In this document: positions 44,169 through 52,870 of the stretch, one piece after another | How positions within the stretch are numbered: position 1 is the stretch's first letter | Layout: each line of letters opens with the position of its first letter | Source: JBKEAR01 sp047972425 | Lineage (GTDB): Bacteria > Pseudomonadota > Alphaproteobacteria > JBKEAR01 | Direction of reading: 5' to 3' | DNA length: 64,000 nucleotides | NCBI GenBank assembly: GCA_047972425.1 | Contig: JBKEAR010000027.1 | Location: 1 to 64,000, forward strand | The notes under the pieces: model-generated | The model's database searches: none | Told to the model about the DNA's origin: nothing | What the model saw: the letters and a program-made list of their open reading frames with translations, nothing else | Made by a program: the position numbers and the translations under genes

Positions 44169-46486
44169 GCCAATTTTGGTTTACGTATTTGGCTACGGCT
44201 TATATAAATTAATGCCATCCAAAATATAACGATGAATAAAATACTAAAACCAATCCAAAAGGCCGAAGAACTTGCATGGCGAGTGAACGTGCCCAATTGA
44301 TAAATGATTGTTGCCGATGTCCAAGCCAACATATTGCTCCATACGACAACAAAAGAGCCCCATTTTTTGCCTTCTTCGCGGATGATTGCTGCTGTTGCAG
44401 CCGAACATGGCATATAAAGTAAAATAAAGACCAAATAAGCAAAAGCCCCAATGGCACCATCAAAATAATTTTGCATGGCATTAAAACTTGCGGCATTCAC
44501 TTCTTGCTCGGCAGCGGCTTCTTCTAAATTGTCCACATCATTCACATTAAGCCCTAAAGGGTCGCGCCAATTGGCAAATAAATCAGCCAAATTGGCAGGT
44601 ATAGACGCAAATGCCTCTTGGATAGATGCCGTTAAACTAAAGGGCTCTTCAGCTATTTGGGCTTCTGTCTCGGCAAAACCTTCCATTTGACCATAAAGAG
44701 CATCGAGCGTGCCGACTAAGGCTTCTTTTGCCAAAATACCGGTAAATATACCCACAGTTGCTGGCCAATTATCCTTTTTGATACCCATGGGGGTAAAGAT
44801 AGGCGTTACGGATTGGCCAATTGTTGCTAATGCAGCATCGGAGCTTCCGGCATCGGTAATTTCGCCCTTAAAAGTTATTGAGTTTAAAATTGTTAATACC
44901 GCGACCATAGGGATAATCACACGGCTTGCCCGTGTTAAAAACCCACGCAAACGATGCCAACTATAACGCAAAACATTGGTTGCAATGGGCAAATGCCAGC
45001 GGGGGATTTCAATAACCATGGGTTGTTGTTTGGATTTTAATACAGTTTTTTGTAATAAAAACCCGGTAAATATCGCCATGGCAATACCCAATAAATAAAG
45101 GCCAAACACCAAATTTTGCCCATTATGCGGAAAAAACACCGCTGCAAAAAATACATATACTGGTAATCTTGCACCACAGCTCATAAAAGGTGCCATTGCT
45201 GTTGTCATAATACGATCGCGCTGTTGGTCCAGCGTACGTGCACCCATTACGGCCGATACCGTACAACCAAAGCCGGTAATAAGCGGTACAAATGCTTTAC
45301 CCGGTAAACCCAAATTGCTCATAAGGCGATCCACCACAAAAGCAGCGCGCGCAAGGTAACCGCAATCTTCTAAAAAGCTGAGAAATAAGAATAAAAATCC
45401 AATAATCGGAATAAAGGTAATAACCGTTTGAATACCCCCGCCCAAACCATCGGCAATGGCAATAATTAGTAACTCTGGTAGGCCGATATTTTCTAAAAAT
45501 ACCCGAAGGCCATCAACAAAGATAGCCCCAGCGGTAATATCAAAAAAATCCACAAAAGCATCGCCGAGTTTAACCGAAAACATAAAGAGCAAATACATCA
45601 CACCCAAAAATATCGGTATACCCAAAAAGCGGTTAAGTACAATATTATCTAACCAGTTTTCTTGTGCTTTTTTGCGCTTTTGATAAACCTTTGTTTGGGT
45701 AATTGCTGCAAACTGAAAGCGCTTTTGGTTCATTAAAATTTCAATACCTAAATCATTTTCTTGGCTGTATTTATCAATCAGCTCTTGGGCATAATTTTGA
45801 ATTTGGGGGTCAATATTATTTTCAATATGCCCGATCAGCGCAATATCTTCGATAATTTGGCGCGATAACCCTTCTAACTGAGACGGTTTAAAATTTTGAG
45901 TTTCAATCATTTTTTGCTGGAGCAACGATAATATTTGTTCAATATCATTGTTAAACTCCACAATCGGCTGGGGTATTTTGGTTGTGGTTATAGCTGTATG
46001 AAGAGCCGATTTTAGCTCATCAACACCTTCTTTTTTACAGGCGACCATGGGTATCACCGGAACTGGTAAAATTTCCGATAATAGTTGCAAATTCACATCG
46101 GCACCATTTTTACGCGCCACATCCATCATATTAGCAACCACAATTACCGGTATACCATATTCTAACAATCGGCTGGTTAACACCAAATGACGTTGCAGAT
46201 GGTTGATATCAACAATATTAATAATCACATCCACTTCACCAGAAATTAAAAAATCCCTCGCAATGCGTTCATCAAGGGAGGTATCGCCGTCACCCAATGT
46301 ATAAATACCGGGTAAGTCCACAATGGTTGTGGCCTCGCCTTTAACATTGAGCGAGCCCGTTTTTTTATCAACAGTCACCCCCGGCCAGTTACCTACTTTT
46401 TGGTGAGCCCCGGTGAGTGCATTAAAAAGGGCAGTTTTTCCGCAATTGGGATTACCCGCCAAAACGATTGTTTTTGGTGTTTGCAT
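44165..46486 (-). CDS. feoB: Ferrous iron transporter FeoB
   Basis: Membrane Fe2+ transporter with an N-terminal GTPase. G1 is GNPNCGKT (11-18), G2 is the VTVDKKTG segment, G3 is DLPG, and G4 is NMMD. A spacer helical region (~165-270) leads to the Gate-type membrane domains with about ten helices. Two Feo-typical motifs, GFGCTVSAVMGARTL and SCGARLPVYVFFA, are present. 773 residues, normal. A Cys-poor C-terminal end suggests no FeoC-type site. Follows feoA by 25 nt. Confidence 0.95.
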   Translation of the reverse strand: MQTPKTIVLAGNPNCGKTALFNALTGAHQKVGNWPGVTVDKKTGSLNVKGEATTIVDLPGIYTLGDGDTSLDERIARDFLISGEVDVIINIVDINHLQRHLVLTSRLLEYGIPVIVVANMMDVARKNGADVNLQLLSEILPVPVIPMVACKKEGVDELKSALHTAITTTKIPQPIVEFNNDIEQILSLLQQKMIETQNFKPSQLEGLSRQIIEDIALIGHIENNIDPQIQNYAQELIDKYSQENDLGIEILMNQKRFQFAAITQTKVYQKRKKAQENWLDNIVLNRFLGIPIFLGVMYLLFMFSVKLGDAFVDFFDITAGAIFVDGLRVFLENIGLPELLIIAIADGLGGGIQTVITFIPIIGFLFLFLSFLEDCGYLARAAFVVDRLMSNLGLPGKAFVPLITGFGCTVSAVMGARTLDQQRDRIMTTAMAPFMSCGARLPVYVFFAAVFFPHNGQNLVFGLYLLGIAMAIFTGFLLQKTVLKSKQQPMVIEIPRWHLPIATNVLRYSWHRLRGFLTRASRVIIPMVAVLTILNSITFKGEITDAGSSDAALATIGQSVTPIFTPMGIKKDNWPATVGIFTGILAKEALVGTLDALYGQMEGFAETEAQIAEEPFSLTASIQEAFASIPANLADLFANWRDPLGLNVNDVDNLEEAAAEQEVNAASFNAMQNYFDGAIGAFAYLVFILLYMPCSAATAAIIREEGKKWGSFVVVWSNMLAWTSATIIYQLGTFTRHASSSAFWIGFSILFIVIFWMALIYISRSQIRKPKLA

Positions 46487-46511
46487 ATTTTACCTTATGA
46501 ATATTTATATT

Positions 46512-46739
46512 TTATTTTGTTGATATTTGTAAAATATCAGCTTCATCTTTGCGAAGTGCAACCTGCGAGCCCATCACTTCAATCTGTACAGGGTCACCCA
46601 ATGGAGCAATACGAACAATTTTAAAATCCACACCCGGAATTAAACCAAAAGACATTAGCCGCCGCCGAAATTGGTTATTCCCCGGGTTAAATCCACGAAC
46701 CGATGCTGTTTCACCGAGTTTAAGATCTTTAAAAGTCAT
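46512..46739 (-). CDS. feoA: Ferrous iron transport protein FeoA
   Basis: A 75-residue SH3-like protein that assists FeoB. The pattern LKLGETASVRGF, RRRLMSFGLIPGVDFKIVRIAPLGDPVQIEV and GSQVALRKDEADIL is characteristic. The frame reaches GTG 46751; ATG 46739 is chosen because GGAGAA lies directly upstream and 75 residues is the family length. Likely iron-regulated (see the site at 46885-46900). Confidence 0.9.
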   Translation of the reverse strand: MTFKDLKLGETASVRGFNPGNNQFRRRLMSFGLIPGVDFKIVRIAPLGDPVQIEVMGSQVALRKDEADILQISTK

Positions 46740-46884
46740 TTTCTTCTCCACTCTAGATATAAGGTTATTATGCGGATAAAAATATGAATAACAATGGAAA
46801 CAATATTTATAATCATTCTAAACTAACTAATATATTGAAATATATAGATTAATATAGTTTATAGCTATTCTAAACAAGAATTTT

Positions 46885-46900
46885 AATGATAATCACTATC
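46885..46900. promoter_or_regulatory. Fur-box-like site upstream of feoAB
   Basis: AATGATAATCACTATC matches 15 of 16 positions of the classical GATAATGATAATCATTATC Fur consensus in its core. It lies ~145 bp before feoA. On the minus strand a TTGTTT-N17-TATTAA pair follows it and could be the promoter. Since feoAB is a standard Fur target, repression in iron-replete cells by the fur product at 32.7 kb is the likely use. Alphaproteobacterial Fur sites vary, so this is a candidate. Confidence 0.55.
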
Positions 46901-47053
46901 AATTTACCTAATTAAAACCAAATCTGAATCCAAAAGATTCGTTTTTAAAGACAAATATAGGGGTCCGCTGCAAAATTGCATAATATCAATGGAAATTATT
47001 TTTAACTATCCCATAAAGGTTCAAATGATTAATCGGCACTATCCGATATCAAA

Positions 47054-47100
47054 TGAAACATAAATGGAACATGTGAAACACATATGAAACATTTGGAACA
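47054..47100 (+). promoter_or_regulatory. Array of five TGRAACA motifs (likely upstream activator sites)
   Basis: TGAAACA, TGGAACA, TGAAACA, TGAAACA and TGGAACA start at 47054, 47065, 47074, 47085 and 47094, steps of 11, 9, 11 and 9 nt, so alternate motifs are exactly 20 nt apart and all lie on one face of the helix. They sit 134-180 bp before the sigma-54 promoter, a normal distance for an enhancer-binding activator. The 548-bp gene-free stretch 46752-47299 also holds the Fur-box-like site and the sigma-54 promoter; nothing else in it was recognised. Confidence 0.6.
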
Positions 47101-47233
47101 AAAAGTAAGTTATCTAATCACATCAGTTTCAAAAGATATGTCAAAAGATATCTGTTAATTGAATTGTATATACAGCTGATAAAAATAATATATTTACGTA
47201 TAGACTCATAAAAAAATCATAAGCCCTTATAAA

Positions 47234-47248
47234 TGGCATGGATATTGC
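47234..47248 (+). promoter_or_regulatory. Sigma-54 (-24/-12) promoter of the catabolic operon
   Basis: TGGCATGGATATTGC fits TGGCAC-N5-TTGC with one mismatch. The GG (47235-47236) and GC (47247-47248) doublets are exactly 12 nt apart. Transcription would start near 47259, about 40 nt before the pdxA-like start. A sigma-54 activator gene ends the locus, which supports the call. Confidence 0.8.
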
Positions 47249-47299
47249 TTATAGGTAACATACTAACATGGAAAACATTTAAATAAGGGAGTTTCATTA

Positions 47300-48310
47300 A
47301 TGAGCGAAAAGCCAATTATTGCTATTTTATTGGGTGATGCCGCAGGCGTAGGGCCTGAACTTGCTGCAAAATGTGCAGTATCTAATTTTTATAATGAATA
47401 TTGTCGGCCAGTTATGATAGGCGACCTAAGAATTTTTAAAAGAGCCTTAGATGTTATAGGGGCTACCGATACAATAAATATACAAATTATTGAAAATATT
47501 ACCGAGGCCGACTGGAATAAAGGCCTACCATTTTTTGATCAAAAAGATATAAATCCGGCTAATCACCCATTTAGTGTCATGTCTGCAGCAAGCGGTAAAG
47601 CTTGCTTAGACATGATGGACCTAGGCGTTCAACTTTGGCAAGAAGGCCAAATTGGCGGTTTTGTCTTTGGGCCATTTAACAAAGTTGCACTCCATGATGG
47701 TGGTTGTAATTTTGAAAGCGAGCATCATTATTTAGCCAACTTGCTTGGTCATACCGAACCATTTGGTGAGATTAACGTAACCAATGGTCTTTATACAACA
47801 AGAACAACAAGCCATATTCCGCTTAAAGATGTGAGTGATCATATCACATTAGAAAGCATTGGTAGAGCTATCCGCTTATCTTATAAAACATTAACAAATG
47901 CTGGCATTACAGACCCAATTATTGGCGTTGCCGCTTTAAACCCCCATTGTGGTGAAGACGGCCAATGTGGCCGTGAAGAAATTGATGTGATAACACCTGC
48001 AGTCGAAGCCGCACAAAAACAAGGGATTAACGCAAAAGGCCCATATTCGTCAGATATCGTATTCCATAAAGCGCTTGTTAATAAAGAGTTTAATAGCGTG
48101 GTGACGATGTATCATGACCAAGGACAAATTGCTTTAAAACTCATTGGTTTCGATGGTGGCATTACGGTTGCTGGTGGTTTTGATATCCCCATTGTTACAT
48201 GTGGCCATGGTACGGCTTACGATATTGCAGGTACTGGCGTTGTTAATACAGCCTCCTTTGAAAATGCAATTAAGCAATGTTCACAAATGGCTTCGGCTTC
48301 TCAAAAATAA
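47300..48310 (+). CDS. PdxA-family dehydrogenase (PdxA2-like)
   Basis: NAD-dependent oxidative decarboxylase of a phosphorylated hydroxyacid. The 336 residues show LLGDAAGVGPELAAK (10-24), the HH metal ligand region (CNFESEHHYLANLL), and VTMYHDQGQIALKLI with GGITVAGGFDIPIVTCGHGTAYDIAGTG, all hallmarks of PdxA. In the vitamin B6 route PdxA stands near pdxJ or ksgA; here it heads a sugar-acid operon, as PdxA2 proteins that oxidise D-erythronate- or D-threonate-4-phosphate do. The kinase usually paired with PdxA2 is not in this operon. RBS AAGGGAG, 8 nt spacer. Confidence 0.85.
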   Translation: MSEKPIIAILLGDAAGVGPELAAKCAVSNFYNEYCRPVMIGDLRIFKRALDVIGATDTINIQIIENITEADWNKGLPFFDQKDINPANHPFSVMSAASGKACLDMMDLGVQLWQEGQIGGFVFGPFNKVALHDGGCNFESEHHYLANLLGHTEPFGEINVTNGLYTTRTTSHIPLKDVSDHITLESIGRAIRLSYKTLTNAGITDPIIGVAALNPHCGEDGQCGREEIDVITPAVEAAQKQGINAKGPYSSDIVFHKALVNKEFNSVVTMYHDQGQIALKLIGFDGGITVAGGFDIPIVTCGHGTAYDIAGTGVVNTASFENAIKQCSQMASASQK

Positions 48311-48336
48311 GCCTTACAGGGAGGCAAATTAAAAAA

Positions 48337-48780
48337 ATGAAAAAAATCACTTCTAAACAGATTATTCCAATCATTACATGTTTTATCGGTATTGTTTTTG
48401 CCTATGTGGGTGTTTTTCAGCTTGGCTTTTGGGAGAAAAAACCCTTACCCGGTTTTTTCCCAACCATTGTTGCAACGGTCATTATTGTGGCAAGTATCGC
48501 TGCTCTTTTTCAGTCATTTTCCGATGATAATAAACCCAAGTTTAATAAAGATGAACTTTCGGTAATTTTAGGGGGGCTCTCCATCATTATTGGTACATTC
48601 ATCATTGGGCTTATTCCTTCGGTTATCCTTTACATGTTGTATTGGCTCAAAATTATCGAAAAAGCACCATGGAAAGACACATTAATCATTATGGCAATTA
48701 TCTTGTTTATTGTCTTTGGTGTTTTTGTCAGTTGGCTTCAGGTCAGCTTTCCGATGGGTATTTTTGAAAGATTCATGTAA
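48337..48780 (+). CDS. Tripartite tricarboxylate-type transporter, small membrane subunit TctB
   Basis: A 147-residue protein with four hydrophobic helices (about 8-27, 38-58, 72-100 and 113-140), as in TctB/DUF1468 proteins: FAYVGVFQLGFWEKKPLPGFFPTIV near the N-terminus is typical. The longer frame from 48277 overlaps pdxA and is unlikely; ATG 48337 follows GGAGG. It lies directly before tctA. Confidence 0.85.
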   Translation: MKKITSKQIIPIITCFIGIVFAYVGVFQLGFWEKKPLPGFFPTIVATVIIVASIAALFQSFSDDNKPKFNKDELSVILGGLSIIIGTFIIGLIPSVILYMLYWLKIIEKAPWKDTLIIMAIILFIVFGVFVSWLQVSFPMGIFERFM

Positions 48781-48795
48781 GGGGGAACAAAGATT

Positions 48796-50313
48796 ATGGA
48801 AAATATTACTTACTTTTTAGGTGGTTTAGGCGATGCCATTACCCCTATTAATATTGCAGTTACCATGCTGGGTGCTGTTTTAGGGTTAATTGTTGGCTCT
48901 ATGCCCGGTATCGGCTCGCTTGCGGGTGTGGCTTTATTATTACCGCTTACCTATAAATTTAGCCCCACAACCGCTATTATTATGTTAGGCGCATTATATT
49001 ATGCCAATATGTATGGCGGTAGCTTTAGTGCGATTTTACTCAATATACCCGGGGATTCACCCGCCGTTATTACCACGCTTGATGGTTACCCCATGGCAAC
49101 CAAAAGAAAACGCCCCGGCCAAGCCTTATTAACAGCCAATATGGCATCGTTTATCGGTGGAACAATTGGTATTTCTATTTTAATTTTTACCGGCCCGGGT
49201 TTGGCGAATTTGGGGTTAAAATTCGGCCCTTCCGAAATGACAGCCTTGCTTTTAATTGCCATGACATCTATCAGCTGGCTGGTAGGCAATAACCCAACCA
49301 AAGGTATTGTCATCACCTGCTTGGGTATTCTTTTAGCGACTATTGGTATGGATACATTATCGGGTGCACCACGCTACGATTTTAACAATCTCCATTTGCT
49401 TGGTGGCATTCCCTTCCCGCCTTTTGTTATTGGTGCGGTTGGGTTTTCTCAGGTGATTTTACTGATTAACGATCGTAATTCTGTTGCTGAGAAAAAAGCC
49501 AAAGAGGCCGAAGGCAATATGAAGCTTTCTATCCGCGGCTCCCTATTAACAAAAGCCGATTTCCGCCGATTACTTCCGCCAGCTTTACGCTCAGGCATAT
49601 TGGGTACATTTGTGGGGGTTCTCCCCGGTGCAGGAGCAACAACCGGATCTTTTATGGGATATGCTATCCAAAAGAAATTTAAAAGCAAAGAAGAATTAGG
49701 CACAGGTGCTATAGAAGGTATTGCTGCCAGTGAAGCCGCAAATAATGCCGCTGCTGCCGGTGCATTTGCCCCGTTATTGGCCTTGGGTATTCCCGGCTCG
49801 GGCACCGGTGCTGTGCTTTTAGGTGGGCTAATGATGTGGGGATTATCCCCCGGGCCCTTACTTTTTGAAAATGAACCCGAATTTTGTTGGACACTCATTG
49901 CATCGCTATTTTTAGCCAATATTCTTACATTAATTGTTGCCATTGGGATTATACCATTTTTAATCAAGATTTTATCGGTTCCGGTAAAATATATGATCCC
50001 CATTATTACCGTTGTTTGTATTGTGGGTGCCTATAGCACAAGTAACTCAATGTATGGCGTATTGATTATGTTTTTATCGGGTGTTGCCGGCTATTTATTG
50101 ATTAAAAGCGATTACCCCACAGCACCAATGTTATTGTCTTTTGTTCTTGCACCATTACTCGAAAGCAATATGCGTAAAACATTCATTCTTTCGGGCGGTA
50201 GTATTGATATCTTCTTTACAAGACCCATCACACTAACGCTCATGCTCATTTTTATTGGGATTATTGCATTCTCAGTATTAAGACCCGTCTTCTCCAAAAA
50301 AAGAGAAGCATAA
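48796..50313 (+). CDS. Tripartite tricarboxylate-type transporter, large membrane subunit TctA
   Basis: A 505-residue inner-membrane protein with about twelve helices. TctA family motifs: GLIVGSMPGIGSLAGVALLLPLTY (split, ~30-54), LYYANMYGGSFSAILLNIPGDSPAVITTLDGYPMA (split), and GVLPGAGATTGSFMGYAIQKK with EGIAASEAANNAAAAGAFAPLLALGIPGSGT. It is the ion-coupled carrier that takes substrate from TctC. Confidence 0.93.
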   Translation: MENITYFLGGLGDAITPINIAVTMLGAVLGLIVGSMPGIGSLAGVALLLPLTYKFSPTTAIIMLGALYYANMYGGSFSAILLNIPGDSPAVITTLDGYPMATKRKRPGQALLTANMASFIGGTIGISILIFTGPGLANLGLKFGPSEMTALLLIAMTSISWLVGNNPTKGIVITCLGILLATIGMDTLSGAPRYDFNNLHLLGGIPFPPFVIGAVGFSQVILLINDRNSVAEKKAKEAEGNMKLSIRGSLLTKADFRRLLPPALRSGILGTFVGVLPGAGATTGSFMGYAIQKKFKSKEELGTGAIEGIAASEAANNAAAAGAFAPLLALGIPGSGTGAVLLGGLMMWGLSPGPLLFENEPEFCWTLIASLFLANILTLIVAIGIIPFLIKILSVPVKYMIPIITVVCIVGAYSTSNSMYGVLIMFLSGVAGYLLIKSDYPTAPMLLSFVLAPLLESNMRKTFILSGGSIDIFFTRPITLTLMLIFIGIIAFSVLRPVFSKKREA

Positions 50314-50355
50314 CTCAACTATAATTTTTTAACTTTAATATCAGGGAGTTTGATT

Positions 50356-51330
50356 ATGAAAAAAACTTTAATTTTATCAACATTAAGCATTGCGACTTTA
50401 TTTACATTATCAGCTGCACAAGCCGCCGATAAATCATTTGAACCAAGCCGAACAATTAACTGGACAGTTACATCGAGCCCCGGTGGTGGGTCAGATATTT
50501 TTACCCGTAAAATTGCTGAAATTATGACCAATGAAGATTTGGTTAATGGCCAAAAAATCATTATCACCAACAAAACCGATGGCTCTGGTGAAATTGGGCG
50601 TAACGAGGTTGCCCATCTTAAGCGTAACCCCGATTACCGCCTACTTACTTTTAATAGTGGCGATTTAATGCCAATGGTTGAAAATACCCGTAATCGCTCA
50701 TCTGACTTTCGGATTTTAGCTGTAATGGCCGTTGATAAACAGCTTATCTTTAAAGGTGAAAATACAAAATATAATACATTCCAAGAAGTTATTGATGCTG
50801 CAAAATCAGGCACAAAAGTTGTATTGGGTGGCTCTAAAGGCGATGATATTGCAACATATCGCGCTTTAATAGAAGAAATTGGGCTAGATAGCGAACAGCT
50901 AACTTACATTACTTACGATTCTACCGGTGGCGCAATTACAGCTGCTTTGGGTGGCCATGTGGAATTGGTAATCTCTAAACCAGCGGCGGCTTCGGAATAT
51001 GTAACAGCAGGCTCGCTTAAACCCATTTTGGCTTTAGCAACCGAAAGATATACAGGCAATTTGGCCGATGCCCCAACTTTAAGTGAAGTAGGCGATTATG
51101 CCAATGTTGAGGTGCCAATTTGGCGTGGTGTGGCTGCCCCAAAAGCCATGAGCGATGAAGCGGCCGAATATTGGTCAAATACACTAAATACGGTTTCACA
51201 GTCCGAAGCTTGGAAGAACGGTTACATCAATACATATAAGCTTGTGCCTGAATTTAAAGATACCAATACAGCAACCGAATATGTAACCGGCTATGAAGCC
51301 AAATTTATGGAAGAAAAAGATATTAAATAA
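50356..51330 (+). CDS. Tripartite tricarboxylate-type transporter, substrate-binding protein TctC
   Basis: Periplasmic binding protein, 324 residues with a Sec signal (cleavage near AQA-AD). The Bug/TctC family shows NWTVTSSPGGGSDIFTRKIAE, IITNKTDGSGEIGRNEV and the VVLGGSKGDD region. ATG 50356 is preferred over TTG 50350 because AGGGAG lies 7 nt upstream. The gene order tctB-tctA-tctC differs from the more common tctC-tctB-tctA. The ligand is not predictable from sequence; the family binds carboxylates. Confidence 0.9.
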   Translation: MKKTLILSTLSIATLFTLSAAQAADKSFEPSRTINWTVTSSPGGGSDIFTRKIAEIMTNEDLVNGQKIIITNKTDGSGEIGRNEVAHLKRNPDYRLLTFNSGDLMPMVENTRNRSSDFRILAVMAVDKQLIFKGENTKYNTFQEVIDAAKSGTKVVLGGSKGDDIATYRALIEEIGLDSEQLTYITYDSTGGAITAALGGHVELVISKPAAASEYVTAGSLKPILALATERYTGNLADAPTLSEVGDYANVEVPIWRGVAAPKAMSDEAAEYWSNTLNTVSQSEAWKNGYINTYKLVPEFKDTNTATEYVTGYEAKFMEEKDIK

Positions 51331-51352
51331 TAAACATAAGGAACATGACAAT

Positions 51353-52183
51353 ATGAAATTATGTTATCAAGTTGCAACCCCCGATGTCGCTATTGCAGAT
51401 TCTGTCACAGCTTATCAAGGGCCGTTAGAAAAAAGTTTTTCTGAACTCTCAGCAATGGGATATGGCGGCGTGGAGTTAATGACTTTAAATCCGTCGGCAC
51501 TCGATTGGAGTTTTGTTAAAGCAGAGGCCGAAAAAAATAATTTAAAGGTGGTTTTAGTTTGTACGGGCGAAATTTGGGGACAACTTGGGTTAAGTTATAC
51601 GGATAAGGATGAAATAATCCGCAATGAGGCGATTGCAAGAACAAAAGAAATTATTGATTTTGCAAGCTTTTTAGGGGCTAACATTAATATTGGCCGCGTT
51701 AGAGGGCAATATTGTAGCGCATTAACCAAAGAGCAAACTATTGGCTATGCAATTGAAGCTTTTAGGGAAATCTCCGATTATGCCGCACCTAAAAATGTAA
51801 ATATCGCTTTAGAAACCGTAACCATTATGCAAACCAATTTTATTAATACGTTAGCACAAGGTGCCGATATGGTTAATAGGGTTAATCGCGCGAATTTTCG
51901 GTTAATGTTAGATGTCTTTCATCTGAATTTAGAAGAAAAAAATGTTATAGAGGCCATTAAAACATATAGCTCTTATAATATTCATGTTCATCTGGCCGAT
52001 AATAATAGGCGTTATCCGGGAAATTGCGGTTTAGATTTTGAGGAAATTATTTCTACATTCAAGCAATGTGGTTATGAGGGTGCTTTTTGTACGGAGATTT
52101 TCCAGCTACCCAGCATGCAAGAAGCCGCCAAAGAATCCATCTGCCATCTGCAACCTATTTTAGACAAAGTTTATAATAGTTAA
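51353..52183 (+). CDS. Xylose-isomerase-like TIM-barrel protein (sugar isomerase/epimerase) 1
   Basis: A 276-residue AP-endonuclease-2-type TIM barrel. Motifs: FSELSAMGYGGVELM, FASFLGANINIGRVRGQ, NIALETVTIMQTNFINT, RLMLDVFHLNLEE, IHVHLADNNRRYPGNCGLDFEEII and AFCTEIFQLPS. The Glu, Asp, His and Glu that bind the divalent metal are visible (LETV, LDVFH, HLAD, TEIF). Related proteins are hydroxypyruvate isomerase and 2-oxo-tetronate isomerases. The ORF is open from 51293, but AAGGAA and ATG 51353 mark the start. Confidence 0.82.
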   Translation: MKLCYQVATPDVAIADSVTAYQGPLEKSFSELSAMGYGGVELMTLNPSALDWSFVKAEAEKNNLKVVLVCTGEIWGQLGLSYTDKDEIIRNEAIARTKEIIDFASFLGANINIGRVRGQYCSALTKEQTIGYAIEAFREISDYAAPKNVNIALETVTIMQTNFINTLAQGADMVNRVNRANFRLMLDVFHLNLEEKNVIEAIKTYSSYNIHVHLADNNRRYPGNCGLDFEEIISTFKQCGYEGAFCTEIFQLPSMQEAAKESICHLQPILDKVYNS

Positions 52184-52195
52184 GGAGGAGGGGAA

Positions 52196-52855
52196 ATGAA
52201 AAGTGTAGCGCTTGTCCATTCAGTTAAAATATTAGCCAATTCTTTTGACCAACAATTAAAAGAATATCTTGATGAAGAAGTGAAAATTCATAATCTGTGG
52301 GATGATTTTTTAGCCAATAATCCCAATGAGATTGGCGAATTTACCATCGGGAACCAAAACCGTTTATTTTACGATATTAAATCCGCTGAACTAACCGGGG
52401 CTGATCTGATTGTTGTGACTTGCTCTACACTCACCCCAATCGTCAACTTAATAAGGCCATTTGTCCGTGTTCCTTTAATTTCCATAGATGATGAAATGAC
52501 AAGAAGAGCCGTTAACCAAGGTGAAAATTTACTCATTTTGGCAACCGCGGCAAGCACAAAAGATCCGTTAACCAAAAGACTGAATGCAGAAGCTGCAAAA
52601 ATCGGCAAAAAAGTCTCTATAGACTTTTTATCAAATGCCGATGCCTTTCAGGCTATGAAGGCCTTAGAGATGCAAAAGCATGATGAATTTTTACGGGATA
52701 CGGCAAAAAATATTACCAATTATGATTGCATTATATTAGCACAAGCCTCAATGGCACATTTAGATAAAGATATCGAAAAGATTAGTAACATAACAACGCT
52801 TTCGAGCATAGCCCTATGTTTAGAGCAGATTAAAAAGAATCTAGAAAAAATATAA
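52196..52855 (+). CDS. Asp/Glu/hydantoin-racemase-like protein
   Basis: A 219-residue cytosolic protein of the Asp/Glu racemase fold. Two cysteines normally catalyse in this superfamily; here VVTCSTLTPIVNL provides the first, while the second site reads IILAQASMAHL, without Cys. The segments GENLLILATAASTKDPLTKRL and LEMQKHDEFLRDTA also occur. With one catalytic Cys missing, racemase activity is unlikely, and an isomerase or decarboxylase role is equally possible. It overlaps nothing and is 12 nt after the previous gene. Confidence 0.7.
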   Translation: MKSVALVHSVKILANSFDQQLKEYLDEEVKIHNLWDDFLANNPNEIGEFTIGNQNRLFYDIKSAELTGADLIVVTCSTLTPIVNLIRPFVRVPLISIDDEMTRRAVNQGENLLILATAASTKDPLTKRLNAEAAKIGKKVSIDFLSNADAFQAMKALEMQKHDEFLRDTAKNITNYDCIILAQASMAHLDKDIEKISNITTLSSIALCLEQIKKNLEKI

Positions 52856-52870
52856 CGAGGTAAATAAGAT

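Noticed and set aside
47054..47100. CRISPR array or replication iterons for the TGRAACA repeats
   Set aside because: Units are 7 nt with 2-4 nt spacers, far from CRISPR dimensions, and no cas, rep or par gene is near; a regulator array before a sigma-54 promoter fits better.
49449..50003. 184-residue frame opposite tctA
   Set aside because: Pro/Ser/Ala-rich mirror of conserved TctA motifs; shadow frame.
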